Assembly (NCBI GenBank): GCA_024449915.1
Contig: JAMZAV010000628.1
Span: forward strand, 248,001 to 312,000
DNA: 64,000 nt
Direction: 5' to 3'
Source: Sweltsa coloradensis
Lineage: Eukaryota; Arthropoda; Insecta; Plecoptera; Chloroperlidae
Below, in pieces: positions 34,071 to 45,305 of the stretch. Position 1 is the stretch's first letter. Each line of letters begins with the position of its first letter. A program made the translations under genes and the position numbers. The notes beneath the pieces are model-generated. The model searched no databases. It saw only the letters and a list, made by a program, of their open reading frames with translations, and was not told where the DNA came from.

Positions 34071-35100
34071 TCTGTCAATGAATAAATACCCATTTATTAT
34101 TTCATGCATCTCTAAAAGTCTTGAAAATGCATTTATTATCGTCTTACAAAATGTTTGCATCGGCACGGTGACTAATGTGTAAGATGTGTTTTCATTCTCA
34201 TACCATCAGAGAGGCTTGAATGGCAAAAAAGACATTAAACTAGAAAATGAAAAATTATATGCTTGAATTAAATTGATAATATGCCGTACAATTATACCTA
34301 ATTGTATTTGTGGTCATGCATCAACTTTTTAATTTAATGACCTAGCTCGTCTGTTGTATGCATTACATTAATCATAACGCGTTTTTATATGCGTATTTTC
34401 TTTTGAATCTTGCCTTCCACACCGCTGTAGAGTTATGAGTAGGTATGTAGAAGCAAGACCGACTTAAGATTATTCAGAGATTTATTTAAGCGAGTCTTTA
34501 TGGAGAAAACATAGAGCAATGAAACTAATTCATTCTACGCTTTCGATAAAAACAAACCGCGATTGTGTGGAACTGCAGTTAATTACTCGATAACTGGCGG
34601 TGCTGCATCGAACCATAGCAATAGCATTAATCGATTAATAGTTACACCATTGAAACTAGCCATCCCGTCACTAGGTGACGACGACAAGTTTAGAGATTTG
34701 GACGAAAAAACTCGTAGCATCTTTCTGCATATACCGTCTTTGATGAAAGTTTGTTTTTCAACACCAGAAACTTGTTATTACATTGATCTCCGTAAGCGGC
34801 AATTAAGCGGCCGTTATTTAAAAAAAAAAAGTGTTTCCTCTTTATTTTATTTATTGATATTTTTATGTTTTACCGTCATGTGGAATCGAAAGCATAATTT
34901 TTTTGCATTTTTCAAATTATATCATAAATCTAATGTTGAAAACTGAAATTACAATGTGTCAGTATAATGGTATGTACATAGGCTTATTTGAGTATTCTTA
35001 GGGCATGCAATTATTTCAGTTAATAATTTAAGACAAATAATTTTTAGCAATTTCTTGCATATTAATTAGTTCTGCAGCCTTTTCCTGCTTCACCGGTTAG
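34071..35100 (+). other. lipase intron; no gene recognised
   Basis: A 127-codon frame at 34563-34946 has no recognisable motif, a Lys-rich run from poly(A) and no splice sites that would fit it to a gene. Confidence 0.45.
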
Positions 35101-35154
35101 AAGCGATTGTGCCTCAGTGCAGTGCAACCCTTTGGGGTTCCTCAATCACTCACC

Positions 35155-35310
35155 CGCGCCACCGTACGGTACGCCTGCAGACGGCCAGCTTGCATACCCG
35201 CAATACACGTTCTCCTTCTCAACCCCATGTAGTTCCTCAGTCTGTCACCGCGCCACCGTACGGTACGCCTGCAGACGGCCAGCTTACAGGCCCGCAATAC
35301 ACCAACCATA
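35155..35310 (+). repeat. 92-bp tandem duplication
   Basis: CGCGCCACCGTACGGTACGC followed by CTGCAGACGGCCAGCTT occurs twice, about 92 bases apart, with few differences. GTACGGTAC is self-complementary. Overlapping short frames across it result from the duplication. Confidence 0.9.
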
Positions 35311-35819
35311 TTGTTCAGAAGAACTAGGGGAATCTGCCACAGCTCTATAGAGAAGACATAAAATTATAGTCGGGCTTTTATTATGTCTTTACGTTCTTAA
35401 ATATATTGTCACTGTCGCGTTTTCTGGTAATCAAACAATCATTATCGAGCCCTATTTCCAACTGTCTTGTAATGAGTGGGAGGTTCGCACCACATTCTTG
35501 GCTCCCCGGGCTTATCGAAGCCGGCTAGCTATTCCTGACGCTTCTCCCACATCATCTTTTTCTTCCTCTGCATCATCTACTTCACTTTCTTCGTCTTCAC
35601 TATCTTCTTCCTCAGGGACCTCCACCAGTTTTTGACATATTTTTCGTTCTTCCCAACATCTTTCCTGGTTAATCCTTTCCCAAGCTGCATTTCTTCATTA
35701 CAAATCCGTCACTAATTGTTTTCAAGGGGGTCCAAACTTTCCATTCGCTTCGGGCCCCTAGAGGCCTAGACCACAAATCCGCTGGTTACTCTGTAGGTAA
35801 AATGCGTCAATTAGCTAAA

Positions 35820-36060
35820 TATTCCGGTAGAAGCTAGAATGAATTGATAAAGGCAGCTCACGCAATCCTTGAATTCAGATGGTCTTCGGCTCGATTCCGG
35901 CCACCAGCAATCTAACTGGAGATTTCTTCCAAGTGTATTCTCTCTGCAGAGGGGAATGCTGAGATTGTGTTGCGTCCTTGGACCTTCTCTCCCACCTACC
36001 CTCACGTCCAGGTGAGGAAGTTGTTCCCGGGTCAGCCTAAGTCTCCCGCGAGAAATTTAT
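35820..36060 (+). repeat. tRNA-derived SINE, degraded
   Basis: GGCAGCTCACGCAATCC and GGCTCGATTCCGGCCACC fit A/B-box positions. CCTTGGACCTTCTCTC matches the common SINE body. It ends in ATTTATTTATTTAT. Confidence 0.65.
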
Positions 36061-37665
36061 TTATTTATCCGGTATGAAATGTTTGTGGACTGTTCTTATA
36101 CCTTAGGACTGAAATACATTTACAATATTCAATCATGGATTAGATTGTTTGGGACTCGAAGCTACGATCTCTAGCGAGCTTCACTACTATTGTACTGGGC
36201 TCTACTTTACAGAGTGAAAAGTGAAAACTATTCCAGTGAGTAGTTACCTTAATGCAGCATGACGGCTGAGTATGAACTCTAAGCACTTCTACTAACTATC
36301 TAAGAACAGATGACATCAAGTCGTATTGAAGTAGAGAAATCAACATAGGCCTACTTAAACAGCTTGTGGTGATTGGTTTTAACATTTTTACGAATTTGAG
36401 TAGTTTGAAGAAATTTATTTTTTATGTTAGGCTTTTGTCTGACGTGTTTTTTACATCCATATTTCACATATGAACTACAAGTGAAATGTTTTTCAACTAT
36501 ATTGTATTTCAACTTTAAATATAGTTTAAGACGTAACCAACCACGGTATACGTGTATTGTTACGCCTTCATATATCGCCCTGTCATGTGGTTGACGAGTC
36601 TGGGTGGTATATATATATAAAGTCCTCTGATGATGACATGTCCACACATTGCCATATATATCTGCATAATCAAACGTAACGAAAGCACTTAACAACAGTG
36701 GTAGCGAATAGTGACACTCATACGTGAACTGCAATTAATTAAGTAACTATCTCGCAATATTCGTCACAGACTGGGGAAAGCAAGACAGAACTCAAGCCTT
36801 GACCGCAACCCGTCATCAGAGTAGCAAGAATGTTCTTACTTCTGACATTAATTACCAGATCTATTCGTCCTGTTGGGTTCTAAGTGCGAGGTATTATCGT
36901 TTAGAATTAGTCTGTGGTTTACGCGGTGAATCATGAGAACGTGTGACTTTTATAGTTATATGATTTACGAGGGAAATGAACGAACGTTTACTCTTTTACA
37001 TAAATTTCCCATAATTAAAAGCGAGTCAAATGGTTCGAAACGTGATGTTGTTATAGTTTTGTCGGTGCAGTTTATGTTACGAGTAATGTGCATAAAGTAC
37101 GTTGCGAGCAAAGAAAGTTAATCGCTCTGTGATGCGGATCCCAGGTGGATCCCTCTGACTAAACTGATTGTATAATGGCACGCACCAAATGCACCAAACC
37201 TGAGAAAGACCTTGTGCTGCGGCCTACTTCATTAAACCCAATAGAAAAAATTTTTTTGGGTCGCATATCATCTTTTCAAATCTTTAATACTCGTATTATC
37301 CTTATTTAATCGCTTTTTTACTGATACTTATAAATAAAAGGATTTAAGCAACGAATAGTCACGGTTTAAATGTTCACTGACGAAACAATGGTGACACAAC
37401 TCGGTTCCGTATGTCGTCCACCCTTATAAACGCCAATACTACCTGTTAAATTCGCGGGCGCATTAATGCTGCTACCCCGTGCTTCGCGCAGTCCTTCAGA
37501 CTGTACTGAGTCCATGATTAGCCGTCGCATGATCAGTGGACCTGATTGATTGAGCGAGACCACACTACACGGAGGAGACGGTGCGGCCTAGCGCGCTGAA
37601 ATTTGGCGCCTTCCCTTTCAAATCATTAATATTTCCTAATCGCATTTTCTCACTTGTAGCCAGCG
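36061..37665 (+). other. lipase intron; no gene recognised
   Basis: AT-rich. It contains a TATATATATA run near 36608. A 127-codon reverse frame at 36351-36734 has no recognisable domain. Confidence 0.4.
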
Positions 37666-37669
37666 TTTA

Positions 37670-37988
37670 GCGAGGTCGTTTAACCGTTCCCACTCGAACG
37701 AAGTTAAGCACCTGGCTGGTTCAGATAACCGCATGGAGGTTCAGAGCTAGTGTAACGGCTTCGTTCTCCTCGACGTCTGCTCGGCAGTCCGGGTTAGTGG
37801 AGGAACCTATATGACTGTCAAGGTTACACCGTCCTTTCGGATGGGACTTTTTCGAAAGGAGTAGGCTACGTGCCGGTACCGGGTTTCCCCTCTTCCCTTC
37901 TATTCATACTTCAACCTCATTAATCATCACTCATCGTCTCGAATAGCCAAAGTGCATTAATATGAGACGTTAAGCAATATCCAATCAA
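37670..37988 (+). repeat. SINE with 5S-like head and GAGACGTTAAGC tail
   Basis: The head contains CGAACGAAGTTAAGCACC, reminiscent of the internal control region of 5S rRNA, then ATAACCGCATGGAGG. The body has CCGTCCTTTCGGATGGGAC and GGAGTAGGCTACGTGCCGGT. The tail reads CATCGTCTCGAATAGCC and GAGACGTTAAGCAATATCC. A reversed copy of body and tail start lies at 39880-40040. The 5S relationship is tentative. Confidence 0.7.
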
Positions 37989-38264
37989 TACTACACTTTG
38001 TATTGACAAAAGTATCAATTAGTTTGTCAAAGTTACATTTTTTGTATAGATTCTTGAGTCACTCTTGCCACATAGTTGCTTATAGGTAGGTCCCCCTCGT
38101 CAAGATTATTTTGTAGTGTAAGTGATACTTTGAGTTGGTATTAGAATGAGTGGCACGCGGCAGCTCAGAAAGGAACCACAGAAATTGTCAACTTTAGTTT
38201 AGTTTATAAAGTGTGTATGAACAGGCGGAGAGCTGACCACAGGATTTTCTCAAATATGCAACTG

Positions 38265-38758
38265 AAAAATATAGTGAATGATATGAAACTTGGCGCTATT
38301 AGAACATCATAACTATTTTTTCATACGATTTTAAACGCACCTACCCCTAGCACCGTCAACGTAAATGGCTGAGTTTCAGTCAAATTAATGTTCAACTGTT
38401 TCTTTTTAGTTTACCGAGAGAAAACAGTGGGTTTTATACAAAGTTATTTTCTATACAAATCTTTTATTTAACCTGTATTTCTTTTTTAATAAATTTGTAT
38501 CACAAAACGAAAAAATTTTCCCGCAAACACGATATCGAAAAATCTCATTGTTCCCTTTTAATAAACTCAAGAAAAATTGTTTAACATTAAATCTCATAGA
38601 AACACAACCATCTGCGTCGAACGATGTGCTGGGTATAGTTGCAGTCTTAAATTATAATTATTGAAGATGCATTATATTTACCGTGTGCCCAATCAGAAAT
38701 AAAAATATGTTTTGATGTTCTAACAGCGCCACGTTTCCAATTTTCCATTCACTATTTT
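38265..38758. mobile_element. inverted-repeat element (MITE)
   Basis: About 494 bp. The left arm has AATAGTGAATG-type sequence, then TTGGCGCTATTAGAACATCA. The right arm carries the inverse TGATGTTCTAACAGCGCCA and CATTCACTATTTT. Arms are about 55 bases and diverged. It is non-coding. Confidence 0.7.
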
Positions 38759-39689
38759 AGAAAGTTGGAAAACAGGGTGGAACAGCCATAAGGCTTCTTA
38801 TGCAAAGCATAATAGCTCGCTTCATTCCGAGGGTGGGCTTAGTTTGTGACAACATTGAGACTAACATTAGTTGACACTAGATAAACGATATTATACAAAT
38901 CAATTGTGAACAGTTTCTTATGTTCCAAATCTAATTTTCATGGAATATAGTTATATATTATCTAACATTTTTGTATGCGAGTCCAGACTATCATAGATAA
39001 AGAACATTTCGATATAGAAAGAGTTTCTAGATTCATAACACATTCTTCAGACGTACGTTTAGGGCAGCCTCTATGGTGACGCGTGGGTTAAATATATAAG
39101 AGAGCATAAATAATCGTTTAACTATTGTAAAGAATATCAATGTTCTCATTCAACGTCCCCGCACATGTATTGGCTCCATTCATGACGTTTTTTAAAGAAA
39201 CGAAACAAAGTGCTGCATGGGTAGAAGAATACTAAATCCAGTATTAATATTCAACTCCATTGTTTCCATGTTTCATTTTTAAAACTGTAACGCTCTTGTT
39301 AAAACCTATGCGGTAACTCTCCATACCTCCATTCTAGGTCAAATGTGAATTATTATAAAAATATTTCAATAAGTATAGGCCTGGCTTTGTGATGTGTCGT
39401 GTAGCGACTGCAGATGTGACTGATGTAACTTGGACGGAGTGTCATTGCCTCATTGTTATGCGTGCAATGTAAACACAGTCAAATTACAGCGCGGAGCTCG
39501 ATTAGGAAAAGAAGATACACAAATTGCTGGCTTTGCTTTGTAGTTTAGACAAGAGTGACAAGGACGAGGATGTTTTGGGAGAGGTTGGTAGTTACTGTTG
39601 GCAATGATTACATTTCTCTTGGTACAACAATGGCGTAATGTAAAGCTATACGGCGATGAGGATGGGACAAATTGTGTGTATACTTCGTA

Positions 39690-39790
39690 TCTGTGTGTGA
39701 GATATGGGACCTGGGACTGGGCGGGATTTGAATCCGGGACCTCCCGAATCACACTTTCGCTTGAGCCAACACTGTCGGTATGGTAGGCCT
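39690..39790 (-). repeat. tRNA-derived SINE head
   Basis: The reverse complement reads TTGGCTCAAGCGAAAGTGTG, then TCGGGAGGTCCCGGATTCAA and ATCCCGC. Both A- and B-box positions are well preserved. Open frames across it are incidental. Confidence 0.7.
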
Positions 39791-39879
39791 ACAGATCATA
39801 AGACGGCAAGTCGAGATCTACATGGCTGCTTGGTTGAGATCTATGGGCGATTCAATGATTTGTCTTGCTTACCGTCTCA

Positions 39880-40040
39880 TAAGCTGTTCGAGACGGTGAG
39901 TGGTGATGGATGAGGATGAAGGGTGAATAGAAGGGAGGAGGGAAAACTCGGTACCGGCACGTAGCCTACTCCTTTCGAAAAGTACCAAGGGGACCAACGG
40001 CTTTACGTCCAATTCGAAAGAACGGTGTAAAGAAATCATC
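39880..40040 (-). repeat. SINE body, reversed copy of the 37.8-kb element
   Basis: The reverse complement carries CCGTTCTTTCGAATTGGAC, CGAAAGGAGTAGGCTACGTG and CACCGTCTCGAACAGC, in the same order as 37830-37945. Confidence 0.75.
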
Positions 40041-40084
40041 CACTGATAATAATATATGACTTCATTCTCATCTTTAGAGTCAGG

Positions 40085-40250
40085 TACACAGTCGACAATT
40101 CGCATTCGCAGGCAATCCTGTTTGAAATATTTGCCAGAATTTTCTTCAGTAACAAAGACTAATGCTGGGATTGAATCGTTAATAGCCTTTGGACATTCCC
40201 TCTAAAATCCTCACACCTATACTAAGTCTTGTAAGTCGCCTGAAAGGGGT
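40085..40250 (+). repeat. SINE, CCTTTGGACATTCC family
   Basis: GCAGGCAATCCTGTTTGA, CTAATGCTGGGATTGAATCG and CCTTTGGACATTCCCTCT match the 14.1-kb (reversed) and 21.8-kb copies. Confidence 0.65.
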
Positions 40251-41550
40251 AAATTATATCAGACAAGCTTCTACGAAAAATATTTGTTTTTCCTCATTCT
40301 CAAATAATGTAAAGTACATTTATTTGCAATACCTTCTATTGTATAGCGTGTAACGATATAACCTACTTTGAAAATGCATTGGCACTAATTGATATTATTT
40401 ACCATCCTATGCACGCCTGTATTGCACACTCAAGGTTAAAAGTAGCTACATGGAAATGATCAGGCAATGGCATCATTTCTATTTCTTTCGTATTTTGAAC
40501 GAATTTGTATTCACGAGTTCTCGCATTCGTTACAGCAATACTGCGATTAACCTATTTACCATTCTTACGATGAAGCGTCTGTAAAGCATTAATTCTTTTA
40601 CCCATGTAGCGTAGACCAGATTGTTAAAGAGTAAAATGTCCTTATTTTGGCAGTGGGGCAGGTTTTACCGTTGGAACGTCTCCTCTCCAATCAGTTTTTA
40701 TCCGTTCCATTGGCTAGGTTGCAATTTATGCTTCTCGGTTGGTTAGGCAGTAGGATTGCCTTGTTTGCAGATTGGCTAAAGCATATCTTAGCACGGCTGA
40801 GCTCACATAAAGTGAGAAGCGATCAAAATTGTTTAGTGTATCTCATTCAACAACATTTTTTTTAGCTTTGTCAGAAATTGGATATGCTAAGCTTCATTTC
40901 CAAATGCATGATGCATCTAATTGCATTATTGTTTTGGAGGTATATTCATTAACCTATTTTGTTTTGGATATTGCCCGCTAACAATAGTAGTTATAGTGCA
41001 GCAGAACAGGTCAGCGAGTCATACAACCACAGACAAAAGAATTGATGTTGGTAATGCAAACTTTGTAATGAAGATTTGGTCGAGGGGTTCAGAATTAGGG
41101 TTTGAAAAACACGTTATTGCAAGTTTGTCTGCAACCTGACTGACAAGACAGACGTGATGTCAGCAATGTCACTTACACCAAGGGGGGCGGGGGATTTATT
41201 CGGTATGAAGTAACTTTTACATACCTCAGGGAACACATTAACAAGTACCGATATCTGAAATACGTCAACATTTTAACGTGAATACATGACAAGTATATTT
41301 TAGCAAACATGAGGATTTCGGATTTGACGAGGAGAAAAACCATCAATTTTGTTTGGGTTTTGTGGGACTATAATGAAACATGTTTTAAATTGATTCTCCA
41401 CTCTTGACAAGAATGCCTATAGTGGCATCGTTGACTGTGGGCTACTTAACGCCAAGTCTACCTATTCCAGTGCCTATAGTGCTGATTAGACGGCGAAAAC
41501 CCAAGAGAAATCCATGCTGGAACCCACGTTTTGAATGACTACACACAACC
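40251..41550 (+). other. lipase intron; no gene recognised
   Basis: No exon or transposon termini recognised upstream of the promoter at 41551. Confidence 0.4.
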
Positions 41551-41636
41551 TATATATAGGTGACTCTAGCTCGGAGCTATCAGACGGTTCAATGTTTCAG
41601 TCAATATACCTTCAATTCAATGACTATCAATGAAAG
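41551..41636 (+). promoter_or_regulatory. core promoter with short first exon (nested gene or alternative start)
   Basis: TATATATA at 41551-41558 is followed 31 bases later by an arthropod-type initiator, ATCAGAC, with A+1 at 41582. The putative exon runs to 41636, where it meets a strong donor, AAAG|GTAAGTTT. An ATG at 41630 would give Met-Lys plus one base (phase 1). An ATG at 41620 would give phase 2, and a short upstream frame starts at 41592. This layout (TATA, initiator, tiny coding exon, GTAAGT) is common in insect cuticle and other secreted-protein genes. Phase 1 also matches the lipase exon at 60726. No second exon for a nested gene was recognised. Confidence 0.45.
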
Positions 41637-42642
41637 GTAAGTTTTGTTGAATTGTATTAACAATTCACATTTTGATTGTGTTTTATCCTTTAATTCAAGG
41701 AATCTTGAATTAAACAATGAATCGTCGAAAAAGACGTTATAGAATTGCCTATTCTGTTTACTACTCTGAGCAATGTGCCCTCCATAGTTTGATCTAATAA
41801 GAGTATTTACTAGAGAAGACGGATTTTAAGCGTGACATGATTATTAAGCTTAGATGTACCAGCACCAAAGCATCTTCAGACCAAGGATTGATGGGCATAA
41901 AATTGGTTGTTTATGTGGATAAGCGTAAAATATTGCGCCAGTCAGGTTTGTTAAATAATTGTTACGGTCGAGCCATCATGGTTGTTTAAAACAAATAAAT
42001 AATATAAATGGTTATATAGAGTGGTAAAATGAAGTATCAGGCATGAAACATTAAATCGTCAAAATGGGCGTTCCCACCTGCCACCCCCATTGAAGTTTTT
42101 CTTATTTAAAATGTGAATACTGCGTCCCCCTCCGTTCCCTCTCTTCTCCACATCTCTTGAACATCTTTACCAATGTCAATGTGAATGTCTACCAGGCAAC
42201 TATCCTGTAACACCCTCTGCGTAGCTGCTCCTGATGGGAGAGGCATGCTGCCTGCTAAAAATGTGGTATACCAGCGAAGATGGCCCAACTACGATTACAT
42301 ACGATTGTTTCCAACAACATAATGAAATCTAGTGTCGTTTTAGTCAAGTCCTACCAGTTGTTCTTTGGCTCCTGTATCACAGTTGCCTTGCGATTCACAA
42401 AACAAAAGACTTGCACCCAGAATGAAATGTGGAGTCATAAACCACTTGGTTCAGTTAATCATATATTCAAATCCCGGTCTGAGACATAGAAAGTTTACTT
42501 TATTATGAGTTAATAACTTAATAACATTAAAACAACTCTGTTGGTGTTCTAATTTAAAAAAGAGCCAGTATTTATTTGAGTCTTTAATTGCTTCTTGTAG
42601 TAATGTCTCATGTGTGTAGGATTTATAGAGTTTAATATTTAA

Positions 42643-43291
42643 AGGCCCACTAAACCAAACGTACATGTTGATTAGTTCGACGCTAAGACATGTGATTATT
42701 ATATTGTTGAAGCGCCACTGCTCTGCGACCCTCCGTGTAGCCACTAGGCAGTGTTTTCGTCTAGCATGTGACGTCAATCGCTATACGATGGTTGCCCGTC
42801 TCCGTCGGAGTATTGAAACAACACGCGAAGAAAGTACTCGTCACTTAAAAGTCGTCTAACTTTTACAATTTTGGACCGATTTCGATTGCAACCCATCGTC
42901 GTCATCCTGAATTATTTCGAACCCATTGCAATGTTCATATTTCATATTAATACATACACGTGTTTATTGGAACGATGTAAACACGGCCTTGCGTAGTACA
43001 CTAGTAGGAATATATGCCGAATTGCAGTAATGTTTACAGGTGCTAAAGCAACTTTTTTCTTCGTATGTCGGTATTTCTTTTGGTATCATGTTAATTGTCA
43101 AACTATCTACTCTAATGTGATGTCAAAATATTTTAGTTGCACACATAAACAAAATATTTATAGCGAGTTATTAGACGGCTCTGATTGAAACATTACAGCA
43201 CAGTGAGCTGCGCGTCTCGCCTAGATAGGGTGGAGGAAGCTCCTATTAGCCACAGCTAAAACATTTACTGCGTCATGTAGCAGTCTCGGTC
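42643..43291 (+). repeat. left terminal inverted repeat of the Kolobok-like element
   Basis: Pairs with the right arm through CGACGCTAAGACATGTGATT, GACGTCAATCGCTATACGAT, TTCCAATAAACACGTGTA-type AT-rich segments and GAGCTGCGCGTCTCGCC. It diverges after GTAGCAGTCT at 43291. Confidence 0.9.
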
Positions 43292-43564
43292 ATACCACGT
43301 GTTTTCTACGGATTTGGGTGCTTTGGTTTACTCAATAGCAAGTGAACTTTCATGCGTTTTACTAATAGATTACAAGCAAACATCTCGCGGAAAGTTGGTA
43401 TATATGAATGCAACAATTCATAGATGCAAGAATGCAAAAATGAAATGTTGATGTGGACTGAAGAAACAAATTGTTCAGTGTTAGAACAGGGTGATGTCCA
43501 CTCCATAATGGAATTATGAGTAGGCCTACAAATATGACCATTTTGTTGCACTAAGCCTTTGAGT

Positions 43565-43597
43565 GCAGCTCTCTTGTGTTTATTATTATTATTATTA

Positions 43598-43628
<31 letters not shown>

Positions 43629-43650
43629 TATGATTATTATTATTTATTAT
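43565..43650 (+). repeat. (TTA)n microsatellite
   Basis: TTA/ATT trinucleotide array with small interruptions, inside the Kolobok-like element. Confidence 0.95.
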
Positions 43651-43654
43651 TTAA

Positions 43655-43735
43655 AGTCCTCCACTGAAAATCAGTATATAAACTGAGTGGATAGACTCTA
43701 AATAAAATTTATTTATTTATTTATTTATTTTATCA
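43655..43735 (+). repeat. SINE/LINE 3' end with (TTTA)n tail, copy 2
   Basis: CACTGAAAATCAGTATATAAACTGAGTGGATAGACTCTAAATA-like sequence matches 32195-32280 and ends in ATTTATTTATTT. It lies next to the TTA array, suggesting the microsatellite grew from or beside the inserted tail. Confidence 0.65.
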
Positions 43736-44134
43736 GCAGAAGTCTTTATTATTTTTCGATGAATGACACGTAGCTCATAACATGTGCGTAGGCCCTCTCG
43801 TGTTTTAATTTAAAATATCTTTCATGTTGACTAAAGAATGCTTGCGCGTTGTAACTGGACTATTGGAAGTCACGAAAATCATATGCTTTCTTTCCGATCA
43901 ACTTTATTTGAAGTTTTAATTTTATTGTTTTATTCATCTCAATTGAGCTGCGTTTCAAGTTATATAATAATTACGAATATTCAATAGAGATATGTTATAT
44001 TTTACGTGCTAACACTGAAACAGAGATGTTGAGACGCATATATAAAATTATAAAATTATTGTAAGTATTTGTACAGTTATTCCACAAATCAATATTGTTG
44101 AACAATAATACAATTATACTATTAAAAATTACAC

Positions 44135-44710
44135 TCACATGGTTAGTCCTGGCCACTCGTGCTCATTTGCATTGCCCGATGGTATAAATCCAACGTAAAA
44201 TCCCGACTCCTCGGGGAAAGAGTCTCTGATTTTAGTCACTACACAAGAAGGAATCACCACGCGATTACCCTTACCAAGGTTGGCCCAATGATTTACCCAA
44301 AAAACAAACTGACGATAAGCAAGAAATCGCCTAGCTTTATTATCAAGATCTTTTTTGAGCATGTCGTTTTTTATATAAGAATTATTCGTCGTCTGCAGAA
44401 TCATTTGCCTTGTGATGTATAGCCCATCTTTAGACAATATATGGTTCAAAAATACTGGGCTTGTCAGTGACACACGAAACATCGCCTTTCAGGTTAATTA
44501 TGCAATCATTTTCTAAACAACATATGTTTTCACGTGGATGACTCATTAATTTGCATTTTCTCGCAAGAACACCAATCTAAACTCGACGTTCTTTCACTTG
44601 CATTCACAACACTCATGTTCTGCAACGGTTTGCTCTCTTCGACGTCTTCGTTCCTGTATTTGTTCCTCAGAAAATTCCGGTTCAAACATGTACGGTTCAA
44701 TTGTATCCAT
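44135..44710 (-). pseudogene. P2X7 cytosolic-domain (ballast)-like protein encoded by the transposon
   Basis: From ATG at 44710 the frame gives MDTIEPYMFEPEFSEEQ, an Arg-rich stretch and HECCEC, then breaks. A shifted frame gives SSLDWCSCEKM and a CCLE-type block. The last segment (44482-44135) reads FLAYRQFVFWVNHW, GNRVVIPSCVVTKIRDSFPEE and GFYVGF. This order, acidic/aromatic leader, WCxC, CC, then YRQF..W and VIPSCVV.IR..FP...Y.GF, is that of the zinc-binding C-terminal domain of P2X7 receptors. The domain also occurs outside receptors, in many fish and invertebrate proteins. No transmembrane or P2X extracellular part exists here. It is transcribed away from the THAP gene (595 bp between starts) and has at least two frameshifts. 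Its role in transposition is unknown. Confidence 0.75.
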
Positions 44711-45305
44711 ATCGGAGATATGTACAACCACTTGTATAGACACTCACTGACTAACTAGACTAAAATGCATTTTTGCATAGACTTTGACCCCAGCCACTCA
44801 CAGTCGGGACATTCACTAAGACGCGGCCGAAAATTTTAATTACAGTAGCTTCATGGAATTTCCGGTCTTACAATATTCCAAGCAGTGTGGGGTGGTGGGA
44901 GGGGGTGTGTTACCTGGGAAAATATTTTTATGCTCACAAGACAGGACCAGATTTCAGTAAGTTACCTGACCTCTTGTCGATGAAGTCGGTTTGTATCCGT
45001 GCGTTACCGAGGAACAAGTGGTGTGCAGTTTGTATTTATTTCCAACGTGGATTTGTGTAAAATAATTATGATTACGTACTTTTATTATTATGAGTGTAAA
45101 GTTACTGTATTTCCTGCAGTTTGTCTGCATTTGCAGTAAATGCTGTAATACTAGTAAGTTACTAATTAACTGATAAAATGTTTTGATTTAGGAGGTGCAA
45201 GTGAAAACAATCTAACAGTTTTGAATTATGCTTTTACATTTTTATATTTGTTAGGCGGACGGAATTTTGTATTTGTATGTGAATTGCAAAAACAATTAAT
45301 TTACA

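Noticed and set aside
34563..34946. 127-codon frame in the lipase intron
   Set aside because: No homology recognised, biased composition, no initiator or splice signals that fit.
36351..36734. 127-codon reverse frame
   Set aside because: No recognisable motif; AT-rich intronic sequence.
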